From Weimeria sp002480925 (GTDB taxonomy: Bacteria; Bacillota; Clostridia; Lachnospirales; Lachnospiraceae): a stretch of DNA of 64,000 bases. The stretch is taken from positions 1 to 64,000 of the forward strand of contig NZ_JBQHVU010000016.1 in NCBI RefSeq assembly GCF_052064335.1, read 5' to 3'. Numbering within the stretch: position 1 is the stretch's first letter; every line of letters starts with the position of its first letter. The position numbers and the translations under genes were made by a program. This document shows positions 42,711-51,100 of this stretch, piece after piece. Under the pieces are notes generated by a model. The model did not search any database and was not told the DNA's origin. It saw only the letters and a list, made by a program, of their open reading frames with translations.

Positions 42711-43394
42711 TTATGGCAGATTGAACTTACTCAAATCAACCATGTCTCCAAGAGAAGCCGTAAAGTGATCTTTTGTTTCAAGAGATCTCTTTACACCGGG
42801 CGCCATCTTTCTGAAGCTCTTTTTATCCGAGGTTAGTCTGTATAGCCTGGCTGTATTTCTTGCATCCCAGAGAGCATCGTGCATCTGGCCCTCAAATGAT
42901 AGTCCGCAGGCAGTGACTGCTCTGTCGAGAGAAACCGCCAGCTTTCTACCGATCGTTCTTGTAAAGATCTTCTGATAATCATACCAGTGAGAAAGCATGT
43001 ATTTTACAGAATCAGTCTTTTCTATCTGCTTAAGCAAAAGCTCATGAACTATCTGACCACGGTCAGCGCCGCTCCATGCATAGATCGAATATACTTGTCC
43101 GTTTTTATTGCACCATCTGGAAAAATCACAAAAAGCCTGGGCGAACCCCGGAGCAAGAGCCAGAGTCTTCTCTGTAATCCCTGTCATGGCTTCCACAGTC
43201 TGCTGGATCTCATCTGAGTATGCCGGCCGGACATAGGACTGGAAGCTGTCGATCTCATCCAGTCCTTCATCAAGCATGACAGCTCCGATCTCGATGATCT
43301 CATGCCTGGCAATATCCCATTCTGCCGGATGCTTATTCCGGTCTACCGGTTGCATTTCGAAATCTACGAAGATGCTTATCTTTTCTTGTTCCAT
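42711..43394 (-). CDS. DEDDh-type exonuclease domain protein
   Basis: 227 residues from ATG 43394. The DEDD motifs are present: DFE (about 10-12, in IFVDFEMQPV), an Asp in the ADRGQ segment (about 105-109), and HDALWDARNTARL (about 171-183) with the catalytic His and last Asp. This is the KapD/Eri1-like exonuclease fold acting on RNA or DNA. The longer frame to 43577 is rejected because it runs through the zinc-ribbon gene. No ribosome site is visible before 43394, so translation is probably coupled to that upstream gene, whose stop is 19 bp away. Confidence 0.75.
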   Translation of the reverse strand: MEQEKISIFVDFEMQPVDRNKHPAEWDIARHEIIEIGAVMLDEGLDEIDSFQSYVRPAYSDEIQQTVEAMTGITEKTLALAPGFAQAFCDFSRWCNKNGQVYSIYAWSGADRGQIVHELLLKQIEKTDSVKYMLSHWYDYQKIFTRTIGRKLAVSLDRAVTACGLSFEGQMHDALWDARNTARLYRLTSDKKSFRKMAPGVKRSLETKDHFTASLGDMVDLSKFNLP

Positions 43395-43413
43395 AATACT
43401 GTCTGACAAAATG

Positions 43414-43608
43414 TCAGCCTTTCTGATCACCTGCGTCTCTTCGATATCTTCCAAACCAGACAGCCTGTCTGTCCCATCCATGGAAAGCACACTGGATAGA
43501 ACAGAATCGGGGAGTAGTGATATTTTCATCAAGCATCCTGTCATAGTCCGACTGGGCAAGGGTAAAAGGTCTTCCACATCCCTGACAGATAAGAGTTATA
43601 GTGTTCAT
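43414..43608 (-). CDS. Small zinc-ribbon protein
   Basis: 64 residues. CQGCG (9-13) and CSIQC (about 36-40) form a four-cysteine zinc site, with a Tyr/Asp-rich middle. AAGGAG precedes ATG 43608 at 6 bp. It is directly followed by the exonuclease gene. The short length and metal site suggest a nucleic-acid or protein adaptor for that enzyme. No family name can be given. Confidence 0.65.
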   Translation of the reverse strand: MNTITLICQGCGRPFTLAQSDYDRMLDENITTPRFCSIQCAFHGWDRQAVWFGRYRRDAGDQKG

Positions 43609-43700
43609 ATCATTCTCCTTTCCTGCATTGCAGATATTTCTCAGGCTAAAAGAAACACCATATAATGATACCATAAAAATCAAATATAGTAAATCTCAGG

Positions 43701-45008
43701 TTAAACCTCGCCCTTTCCGCTCAGATAATTTATTAGCTGCTGGGCAGTCCGTCCCGACATGCCTCCTCTTCTTATCTCCCAGACATTAGCAGCCTTCTCA
43801 AGCTCCTCATCTGTCATATCTATCTTATTTCTGTGAGCCAGTTCCCTGACTATCTCAAAATATCGCTTCTGATCCGGCTTTGAATAGTTTATCTGACATC
43901 CGAAGCGGTTCACAAGAGATAGCTTTTCCTCAATCGTGTCACTCTTGAAGATACCTGCATCCCCCTCGACATCATCTCTGTCAGACCAGTCCTCCTTTAT
44001 CAGATGCCGCCTGTTACTTGTAGCATAGATCAATACATTACCTGGCTTTGTCTCAACTCCGCCTTCTATGACTGCCTTAAGATACTTATACTCTATCTCA
44101 AAATTTTCAAATGAAAGGTCATCCATATAGATGATGAAACGATAGTTTCGATTCTTGATCATCGAAATAACGGTACTTATATCCTTCATCTGATGCTTGT
44201 AGATCTCTATCATCCTAAGCCCCTGATCATAGTATTCATTTACTATAGCCTTGATCGAGGTGGACTTTCCAGTTCCAGAATCTCCATAAAGAAGGCAGTT
44301 GTTTCCTCCGCGCCCTTCTACAAAAGCCTCCGTATTTTCAACCAGCTGCCGCTTCTGCTCCTCATATCCTACAAGATCATTTAGATGAACGACCTCCATA
44401 TTGTTGATAGGATGGAAAATAACCTTCCCGTCATCATCAGAGATACGAAATGCCTTGTTCAGACCGAACATACCAACGCCAACAGCCTTATAGAAGTCTG
44501 TCATTATGGTAAAGAATTCATTCTCATCCTTTGCCTGCGAAAGCCTTGCGCTTAGCTCCCTTACCTTGACAGAAACAGAATGATTATACATAAGATCCTT
44601 TTTTACGACTGCCTTATAATTGCAAAGCACTGTAAAAACATTGATTCCCAGAGCCTTCTCAATAGGTGCAAAATCATAATGAAATAGCCTTATAGCAGCC
44701 CTGAAATCATTTTTTGCAAATTCATTTACCGATCCCTCATTGGCTCCGACCTTCTCACATGTTATTGAAAAAGGATTTTCGTCCGTTATCATAAGATACG
44801 TAAGGTAATTCTGCCAGAGATTACCATCAAAGCCATAATCCGTTGCAAGGGCTAATAGCCTGTGTACCTCAGTATAGATCCTCCTCTTTAGCTCTGCATC
44901 AGATGACCTGTTTTCATCATAGTCCCTGAATATGTCGCCTAGTCTGTACAGGATACTGTCATGAGGAATGTTTCCATATGAAATAAATTCCGCTATTTCT
45001 TTATACAT
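43701..45008 (-). CDS. DUF815-family AAA+ ATPase
   Basis: 435 residues. The ATPase half has Walker A YGDSGTGKSTS (about 242-252), Walker B FIIYMDDLSFE (about 294-304) and a sensor segment LIYATSNRRH (about 328-337), with DRDDVEGDAG after it, all typical of DUF815. The N-terminal 200 residues are helical and unassigned. The function of DUF815 proteins is not established. It is a single-gene unit, preceded by a divergent nucleotidase gene. Confidence 0.85.
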   Translation of the reverse strand: MYKEIAEFISYGNIPHDSILYRLGDIFRDYDENRSSDAELKRRIYTEVHRLLALATDYGFDGNLWQNYLTYLMITDENPFSITCEKVGANEGSVNEFAKNDFRAAIRLFHYDFAPIEKALGINVFTVLCNYKAVVKKDLMYNHSVSVKVRELSARLSQAKDENEFFTIMTDFYKAVGVGMFGLNKAFRISDDDGKVIFHPINNMEVVHLNDLVGYEEQKRQLVENTEAFVEGRGGNNCLLYGDSGTGKSTSIKAIVNEYYDQGLRMIEIYKHQMKDISTVISMIKNRNYRFIIYMDDLSFENFEIEYKYLKAVIEGGVETKPGNVLIYATSNRRHLIKEDWSDRDDVEGDAGIFKSDTIEEKLSLVNRFGCQINYSKPDQKRYFEIVRELAHRNKIDMTDEELEKAANVWEIRRGGMSGRTAQQLINYLSGKGEV

Positions 45009-45106
45009 TTGCGCTGCCTTTCTCTTTCTTTTTAAAACTATTCAAATATATTTTACCACTTCAGGTAGATAAAATGCTATACTATATTCAACATAAGGAG
45101 AAAACC

Positions 45107-45709
45107 ATGAACACTTTTTTTGCAGCTATTGCCAGAATGAAATATATACAGCGCTGGTCGCTTATGCATTCCGCCAGGGAAGAATCCTTAAGCGAGCACT
45201 CCATGGAGGTCGCAATGATATCACATGCACTCTGTGTGATTGCAAACGCCCGCTATGGCAGACACCTGAACAGCGAAAGAGCAGCCCTTATCGGCCTCTA
45301 TCACGATGCATCTGAGATAATCACCGGAGACATGCCTACTCCTGTCAAATACTCTGACGAAACCCTTAAAAGCGCATATAAGGATATGGAACATCAGGCT
45401 GAGCTTACTCTGCTCAATCATCTTCCTAAGGATCTCCAGGACTCCTTTCGGGATATCATCTGTGAGGATCCTCCTGTTGACAGTGATGATGATGAACGTT
45501 ACATGAGACGGCTTGTAAAAGCCGCTGATAAGCTCTCTGCATACATCAAATGCATCGAGGAAGAAAAGGCCGGAAATCACGAATTCACCACTGCCATGAG
45601 GACAATAGAAAAAGCCCTTCACAAAATGTGTGAAGAGCTTCCAGAGCTTTCTGACTTTATGAAGGAATTTCTTCCATCGTATGGCAAAACCCTTGATGAG
45701 CTTATATAG
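45107..45709 (+). CDS. HD-domain 5'-deoxynucleotidase, YfbR-like
   Basis: 200 residues. The HD motif is seen in SLSEHSMEVAMISH (about 24-37, first His) and LYHDASEIITGDMPTPVKY (about 64-82, His-Asp), as in YfbR, which removes phosphate from deoxyribonucleoside 5'-monophosphates. The start is ATG 45107 with AAGGAG at 6 bp; the frame from 45074 lacks one. Its 3' end overlaps the convergent PrsW-like gene by 8 bases. Confidence 0.85.
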   Translation: MNTFFAAIARMKYIQRWSLMHSAREESLSEHSMEVAMISHALCVIANARYGRHLNSERAALIGLYHDASEIITGDMPTPVKYSDETLKSAYKDMEHQAELTLLNHLPKDLQDSFRDIICEDPPVDSDDDERYMRRLVKAADKLSAYIKCIEEEKAGNHEFTTAMRTIEKALHKMCEELPELSDFMKEFLPSYGKTLDELI

Positions 45710-47441
45710 ACTCCCTCTTGGATATTATTGCCTCTCTTATGCCTCTGTGGAGGAATATATTGACGACCCAGAGTGAGATCAGGCCTAAGGCAACTCCCTT
45801 TAGTGTAAATCCATATATCCCCCAGTTTCCGAATGGCAGATCCCAGAGGACCTGCATGATAATCGGGAAAGCAACGGAAAGCGCACACATTTTCCCAAAC
45901 TCATAGCTTTTTATAACTCCGGTCTCGGTAACAATTACCGATAATGCCCCACCACAGATAAGGGCCCAGGCTATATGACCTCCTATGCTCAAGAGGCTCT
46001 GTGATAAAAGCTTCCACATAAAGACTCCGGCCCGTCCATCGGAGAGATATCCAGATAGAGAAGTCTGACACACCTGATAAATACTAAATCCGGCTCCAAA
46101 GCAGGCTCCGTACCAGGCACCCTGAAGGACCGTGGCATTTTTACCTGTCCTCTTTATATGGTACATCTCTATTCCAAGCAGGGTAACAAATACCATCAGC
46201 TCATCTATTATCCCTGCAAAAACCGCATTAAGAACCGGTACTCCAATAAATACCACGCCTGTGATCCATGTCAGAATCAAAGACATGATGCCACCAAAGA
46301 TCAGCGAATATACAGCACTCGTCAGAGGAAGCGTTTCCTCATAGATTCCATTGATCTCATTCAGATAAAGGATCACTGCAACTGGTATCATAGCCGAGCC
46401 AAGTATCATCTCAGGGACTATGGCACCCGCGCTTTTTGTCATGATAAACCAGTAGCCAAACAGAAGGAAGACCAGAAATAGCTTCCAGTAAATATTCAGA
46501 TATTTCCATGGCTTCTCTATATCTGCAAACAGATCAAGAGGGCTGTTCCCTTCCCTGCCTGACGCCTTTGAAAACTCATATACCCTGTTGGATAGATCCT
46601 CCGCAGTATCCTTTGCAGAATGAAAGGCATCCCTTGCAGCTTCCTTTGCTTTTTTAGCAGTATCCTTTATTGCATCGTACTGCGCTGCCTCCTTATCAAG
46701 AGCTTCCTGCGCTGCCCTTAGCTCAGCTTGTTCCTGAATTCTCTGTTCATCAGCAATCCTGGCTTCCTCCATTTTGCGCCGGTACTGCATCTCCTGCTGT
46801 TGATAAAAACTTGGCTTTACTGTAGAAGAATCCTTCTCCTGCTTTATTTTATCTGTATCAGCCCTATCCTCAGTCGTCCTAGGCGGCGCAGCCGTTCTGG
46901 TCTTTTCTTTAACCTCAGTCTCTGCCATCTGAGGCCTTTTTTCAGTAGGAGTTACAGCCTTTTCTTCTGCCTCCACCTTTTCTATTGACTTCTTCGGAGT
47001 AGGCTTTATCACCGCATCCTTTACCCTGTTATCAGAAACAGCCCTCCCTGTGCTGCTGTTTTTATCCGTGGACTTAAGCCTTTCAACTGCCGAGGCTGCC
47101 TCTCTTCTATGCCTTGCGAGAGCGTCGGCGGCGTCCTTTTTTTCAAGAAAAGCTACAAATCCATCCGGATTGCTTTTTATCCTTTCTATAGTAAACTCAT
47201 CTACTGGAAATTTTCCCTGGATTATATCCCCAGTGAAAATATCAGTACAAGGGACATCCCTGCCAGTAAAGACACCAATAAGCCGGCCTATAAACTTCTT
47301 ACCATAATCGCTCACCAGCAGATTATCCTTCTTCTGCATCAGTAGAACAGCCCTGATCTGTTCCCTGTCATCCATGTCAAGTCTTCCGGCAAGATGAACG
47401 ATAATGTCTAAATCATGTGATACTGCATCTCTGTCAAACAT
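45702..47441 (-). CDS. PrsW-like membrane protein with long cytoplasmic N-terminus
   Basis: 579 residues. Residues 1-125 form a compact soluble domain, and 125-290 are a low-complexity Lys/Glu/Thr-rich stretch with a probable coiled coil (about 205-265). From about 305 there are about eight membrane helices with AGIIDELMVFV (about 400-410), GAWYGACFGAGFSIYQ (about 433-448) and a His in GGHIAWAL (about 488-495), the pattern of PrsW/CPBP-like intramembrane proteases, though the first Glu of their Glu-Glu motif is Asp here. PrsW cleaves an anti-sigma factor in Bacillus. No sigma factor gene is near. AAGGGG precedes the start. Confidence 0.7.
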   Translation of the reverse strand: MFDRDAVSHDLDIIVHLAGRLDMDDREQIRAVLLMQKKDNLLVSDYGKKFIGRLIGVFTGRDVPCTDIFTGDIIQGKFPVDEFTIERIKSNPDGFVAFLEKKDAADALARHRREAASAVERLKSTDKNSSTGRAVSDNRVKDAVIKPTPKKSIEKVEAEEKAVTPTEKRPQMAETEVKEKTRTAAPPRTTEDRADTDKIKQEKDSSTVKPSFYQQQEMQYRRKMEEARIADEQRIQEQAELRAAQEALDKEAAQYDAIKDTAKKAKEAARDAFHSAKDTAEDLSNRVYEFSKASGREGNSPLDLFADIEKPWKYLNIYWKLFLVFLLFGYWFIMTKSAGAIVPEMILGSAMIPVAVILYLNEINGIYEETLPLTSAVYSLIFGGIMSLILTWITGVVFIGVPVLNAVFAGIIDELMVFVTLLGIEMYHIKRTGKNATVLQGAWYGACFGAGFSIYQVCQTSLSGYLSDGRAGVFMWKLLSQSLLSIGGHIAWALICGGALSVIVTETGVIKSYEFGKMCALSVAFPIIMQVLWDLPFGNWGIYGFTLKGVALGLISLWVVNIFLHRGIREAIISKRESI

Positions 47442-47509
47442 AATAAACCCCTTGAGATAATTACCCTGTCGGACTATTATAACTCAAGTGACTGTCATTT
47501 GTAAATCAG

Positions 47510-47815
47510 TTATTCTTCTTCAACATGCTCTCGTCCAACATCCAGAATCGAATGAACATGCTCATCTGCAAGAAAGTAGAAGATCTGTTTGCCATCCCTG
47601 CGTGAATCTATAAGCTTATTGGTCTTTAGTATCCTCAGCTGATGAGAAACAGCCGACGCAGTCATATTTAACGCATCGGCTATATCGGTAACCGACTGTT
47701 CCTGGTCAAAAAGTGTGAAGAGGATCCTGACCCTTGTCGAATCGCCAAACACCTTAAAAAGCTCAGCAAGATCTGCCATCTCATTCTCATCAGGTAAATT
47801 ACAGTCTTTTCTCAT
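47510..47815 (-). CDS. ArsR/SmtB-family metal-sensing repressor
   Basis: 101 residues with a winged helix (VTDIADALNMTASAVSHQLRIL at about 48-69, given here in outline). The last helix carries the alpha-5 zinc site pattern D-x-H-x10-H-x2-E as in SmtB/CzrA, reading DEH at about 85-87 and H and E near the end. It therefore senses zinc or a similar ion. The start is ATG 47815, overlapping the ATPase stop (ATGA), with AAAGGG upstream; the longer frame is an artefact. The operator at 49847-49866 in front of the ATPase gene fits this family, giving autoregulation. Confidence 0.88.
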   Translation of the reverse strand: MRKDCNLPDENEMADLAELFKVFGDSTRVRILFTLFDQEQSVTDIADALNMTASAVSHQLRILKTNKLIDSRRDGKQIFYFLADEHVHSILDVGREHVEEE

Positions 47816-49803
47816 GATCCCTTTCTTCCTGCTTTGTAGCTTAATGTCCTTGCAGAATTGGCAATGCATATAAGCAGAACGCCTGTATCACCAAAAACAG
47901 CAAGCCACATAGGGGCTAGTCCTATGGCTGCAAGCACCAGAATAGCCACCTTTACCGCAATAGCTATAACGATATTTTCCTTGGCTATCCTTATAGTACG
48001 CCTTGATATCTTTATACCGCGGGCTATTTTGGATGGTTTATCATCCATCAGCACGACATCAGCCGCTTCTATCGCGGCATCGCTTCCCATTGCGCCCATC
48101 GCGATACCCACGTCCGCTCTTGCAAGCACAGGCGCATCATTTATACCGTCTCCGACAAAAGCCAGAGACCTGCCTTTTTCCTTTTCAGATAATAGCCTCT
48201 CAAGGCTTGAAACCTTATCAGGTGGAAGAAGCTCTGCTCTGTATTCGTCGATGCCTGTCTCTTTTGCCACAAGCTCTGCTACATCCTTTTTATCCCCGGT
48301 AAGCATCACCGTTTTCCTGACGCCAAGCTCTCTAAGCTCCAAAATCGTATCTGCTGCGTCAGCTTTTATAACATCTGAAATATGGATATGGCCTGCATAC
48401 TCATTATCTATTGCAACATGGATCATGGTACCGGCATCCTGGCATGACTTCCATGCCGCGCCACACTCATCCATCATCCTTTCATTTCCAAGACAGACAG
48501 TCCTTCCATTGACCCTTGCCTGCACACCTCTTCCGGGGATTTCCTTTACTTCACTCACCTTACAGCCATCATCCTCATCGCCAAAGGCCGCCCTGATCGA
48601 TGCTGCGATCGGATGTGTCGAATATCTTTCTACATGCGCTGCCAGATGAAGGAGTTCTTTAGCCGGGATCCGATCTGGATGAATCGATGTAACCTCAAAA
48701 ACTCCCCTCGTAAGCGTACCTGTCTTATCAAAAACCACTATATCTGTTTTGGATAAAGCATCCATGAATGACGATCCCTTTACAAGAATACCATTCTTTG
48801 ATGCTGCTCCGATCCCGCCAAAAAAGGCAAGAGGAACAGACACAACAAGAGCACAAGGGCAGGACACTATAAGGAAGGTAAGTGCACGCAGAAACCAACT
48901 GGCAAAATTAGCAATGTATCCGGTTCCGGTACAGACTCCGTATATACCGGGAATCACCAGGCCAAGAAAAGCCGCAGCCAGAACCACTACAGGGGTATAA
49001 ACCCTGGCGAATCTTGATATAAACCTTTCGCTTCTGGATTTTGCTTTCCCAGCATTTTTTACCAGGTCAAGGATCTTTGCTGCCGTCGACTCTGCAAAAA
49101 CCTTCTCTACACGAACCCTGATAAGTCCAGAGATATTCACGCAGCCGGAAAGGACCTGATCGCCTTTACTGGCATCACGAGGAGCACTCTCTCCTGTAAG
49201 GGCAACCGTATCAAGGCTTGTACTTCCATCTATTATAAGACCATCCACCGGTATCTTCTCACCAGGTCTTATCACTATTATTTCCCCTGCCTTTACCTCC
49301 TCGGGACTCACCTTAATAACCTGCCCATCACGTTCAACATTGGCCCAATCAGGTCTAATATCGATAAGCTGTGAAATTGCTCTCGAGGAATTACCCTCAG
49401 CAAGGCCTTCGAAGAATTCTCCAACCTGGAAAAACAGCATAACAAAAACTGCCTCCGGAAACATAGGCTTACCACCCGGAACAAAGCCTATCAACAATGC
49501 TCCAACGGTAGAAACTGTCATAAGAAAATCCTCATCCATTGCTTCCCCGTGGCAAATATCCTCAAGGGCATCCCTGATCACATCATATCCTGAAGCTAAG
49601 TAAGGGATAAGATATAGGCAAAGCTGAGCCCACAAAGGAAGACTTTGCTTTTTACAAATAAAATATGCCAGTATCAACAGGCCCGTTGAGATACATATCT
49701 GGATGAACTTTTGCCCTGGAGGCATTTCATCCTCATCATCCTCTTCTATTTCATTCTCTGGGGCTTCTGTTTTTTTTAGCTTTTCCTCTTCTCTTTGATC
49801 CAT
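47812..49803 (-). CDS. Zn/Cd-type P1B ATPase (heavy-metal exporter)
   Basis: 663 residues. Metal-path motif CPCAL in VSCPCALVV (about 318-326), phosphorylation site DKTGTLT (about 360-366), an HP locus in STHPIAAS (about 397-404) and GDGINDAP (about 553-560), with eight membrane helices. A conserved Asp in the last helix region (VFGDTG) fits zinc/cadmium/lead transport. It lacks an N-terminal metal-binding domain and starts with an acidic tail. ATG 49803 has AAAGG at 6 bp; upstream ATGs precede that site. With the SmtB-like regulator it is a zinc/cadmium resistance unit. Confidence 0.92.
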   Translation of the reverse strand: MDQREEEKLKKTEAPENEIEEDDEDEMPPGQKFIQICISTGLLILAYFICKKQSLPLWAQLCLYLIPYLASGYDVIRDALEDICHGEAMDEDFLMTVSTVGALLIGFVPGGKPMFPEAVFVMLFFQVGEFFEGLAEGNSSRAISQLIDIRPDWANVERDGQVIKVSPEEVKAGEIIVIRPGEKIPVDGLIIDGSTSLDTVALTGESAPRDASKGDQVLSGCVNISGLIRVRVEKVFAESTAAKILDLVKNAGKAKSRSERFISRFARVYTPVVVLAAAFLGLVIPGIYGVCTGTGYIANFASWFLRALTFLIVSCPCALVVSVPLAFFGGIGAASKNGILVKGSSFMDALSKTDIVVFDKTGTLTRGVFEVTSIHPDRIPAKELLHLAAHVERYSTHPIAASIRAAFGDEDDGCKVSEVKEIPGRGVQARVNGRTVCLGNERMMDECGAAWKSCQDAGTMIHVAIDNEYAGHIHISDVIKADAADTILELRELGVRKTVMLTGDKKDVAELVAKETGIDEYRAELLPPDKVSSLERLLSEKEKGRSLAFVGDGINDAPVLARADVGIAMGAMGSDAAIEAADVVLMDDKPSKIARGIKISRRTIRIAKENIVIAIAVKVAILVLAAIGLAPMWLAVFGDTGVLLICIANSARTLSYKAGRKGS

Positions 49804-49834
49804 TTTCATCCTTTCTACATAATACAGGTCGATA

Positions 49835-49866
49835 ATTATAACGAACATTTGAACAACTATTCAAAT
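49835..49866 (-). promoter_or_regulatory. Promoter with SmtB/CzrA-type operator
   Basis: On the minus strand TTGAAT (49859-49864), 18 bp, TATAAT (49835-49840). The operator ATTTGAA-CAACTA-TTCAAAT (49847-49866) is a perfect 7-bp inverted repeat of the TGAACA-type 12-2-12 pattern bound by SmtB-like repressors; it covers the -35 box and spacer, so binding would block transcription. Confidence 0.88.
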
Positions 49867-49919
49867 ATAAACTTATAATACCAGAACTATTCCTTTCTGT
49901 CAACATGTTTTTCTTGGTG

Positions 49920-49946
49920 AAAAAAGCCACGGCATAATACCGTGGC
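49920..49946 (-). terminator. Terminator of the S1-exonuclease-GGDEF-lipase operon
   Basis: GCCACGG-TATTATG-CCGTGGC on the minus strand followed by a T-run. It lies about 110 bp after the lipase stop. Confidence 0.9.
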
Positions 49947-50056
49947 AAAAAGGGGAGAGTATGAAAAAAATTCGATAGCATTTCTGCTTCGACTTCTTTA
50001 TAATATATGGCAAATGTGAACTTTTTGTGATGATTACATTAATTTTTTATTAATTA

Positions 50057-51100
50057 TTATCCCATCACCCAGGACAGATAGCAGCTCTGACAATGATTGT
50101 GCGAAACATTATCATCCCGAAAATCAGCTCCCGTTAACTGACTAAAGCTCTCTTTCATTGTATCGCGTTCAGCCTTGGTCATTGTAATATCTCTTCCAAA
50201 ACGTCGATATGTGCCAAAGCTATAGTTAACCGATTCATCGAGGCCAAGCACTGCAAGTGCTGTTTCAAGAGCCTGTTTATTTATCATACCTGAGTCACAG
50301 AGCTTCGTCTCAAGAGTCTTTGAATCCTTAGTCGGAACCTGAGTAACTATATCCTGTGGGTTTAAATAATTAAATATATTGGTGTACTTTTTTGCCTGCT
50401 TTTCGCTGATCTTCGCTACCTTAGGCGTTGCAAACGTGTATGCGAAGACATTTCCCTTGCCATAAACATCTGTCAGTCTTTTTGCCATAATATTGCCAAC
50501 AGCCGCACCTCTGCTATGCCCAGTCACCCAGAAGCAGACCTGGCCCTTTTTTAGACCATTCTTTTTCAGAAATGCATTCAGCTTCTTATGCACCAGCTTC
50601 TCGGTCTTATTAAATCCAGCATGAACCATGGTAGTGTTCATATTACTGTCAAATCCAAGATCAAGGTTGCTTCTCCATTCAGCCTCGCTTGAGGTTCCCT
50701 GAAGAATAACAGCAACCAATGTCTTCTTTCCAATCTTTTTCTTAGCAAAGTTGAACGAAAGATCTGCGCTGTCATTGCTCTCTACTGAATCCCTTTTATT
50801 GGTAAAGCCACAGGTCTTGAGAAAATCCCTGATATCATTCTCATTGTAGACAGCCACCGCAGCGCCAGCAGACAGAAGTGCCAGCTGATCGTTTCTACTG
50901 GTCGGCTTCTTTTGAAAGAAAGCATCATCATATACTACAGAGGCATTCATTTCTTCATGGTCAAAGGCCCCATCTGGATACGAAAATGATACTGCTGTTC
51001 CGGCAAAAGCCGATACTGGCATTGAAAACGTAAGTAATATTGACATAAAAATCCCTGTTAATCTCTTCAAAGCTTCCTCCGATCTATTCAGCCAGATCAT
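50057..51100 (-). CDS. Secreted class 3 lipase-like alpha/beta hydrolase
   Basis: 347 residues. The signal peptide ends around residue 33 (PVSAFAG). The lipase elbow GHSRGAAVGN (about 193-202) holds the catalytic Ser, an Asp in LNPQDIVTQVP (about 247-257) and a His near the C-terminus (about 335-337) complete the triad. The domain matches class 3 lipases, and the elbow residue after Ser is Arg as in many bacterial members. It overlaps the upstream GGDEF-EAL gene by four bases. The substrate could be a lipid or another ester. Confidence 0.82.
   Translation of the reverse strand: MIWLNRSEEALKRLTGIFMSILLTFSMPVSAFAGTAVSFSYPDGAFDHEEMNASVVYDDAFFQKKPTSRNDQLALLSAGAAVAVYNENDIRDFLKTCGFTNKRDSVESNDSADLSFNFAKKKIGKKTLVAVILQGTSSEAEWRSNLDLGFDSNMNTTMVHAGFNKTEKLVHKKLNAFLKKNGLKKGQVCFWVTGHSRGAAVGNIMAKRLTDVYGKGNVFAYTFATPKVAKISEKQAKKYTNIFNYLNPQDIVTQVPTKDSKTLETKLCDSGMINKQALETALAVLGLDESVNYSFGTYRRFGRDITMTKAERDTMKESFSQLTGADFRDDNVSHNHCQSCYLSWVMG

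Noticed and set aside
43414..43577. N-terminal extension of the exonuclease
   Set aside because: The extension overlaps the zinc-ribbon gene in another frame, which has a good ribosome site and metal-binding cysteines.
47858..48649. A plus-strand frame of 263 codons opposite the metal ATPase gene
   Set aside because: It is antisense to a well-conserved P-type ATPase and its Ser/Ala/Thr-rich translation is typical of a shadow frame.
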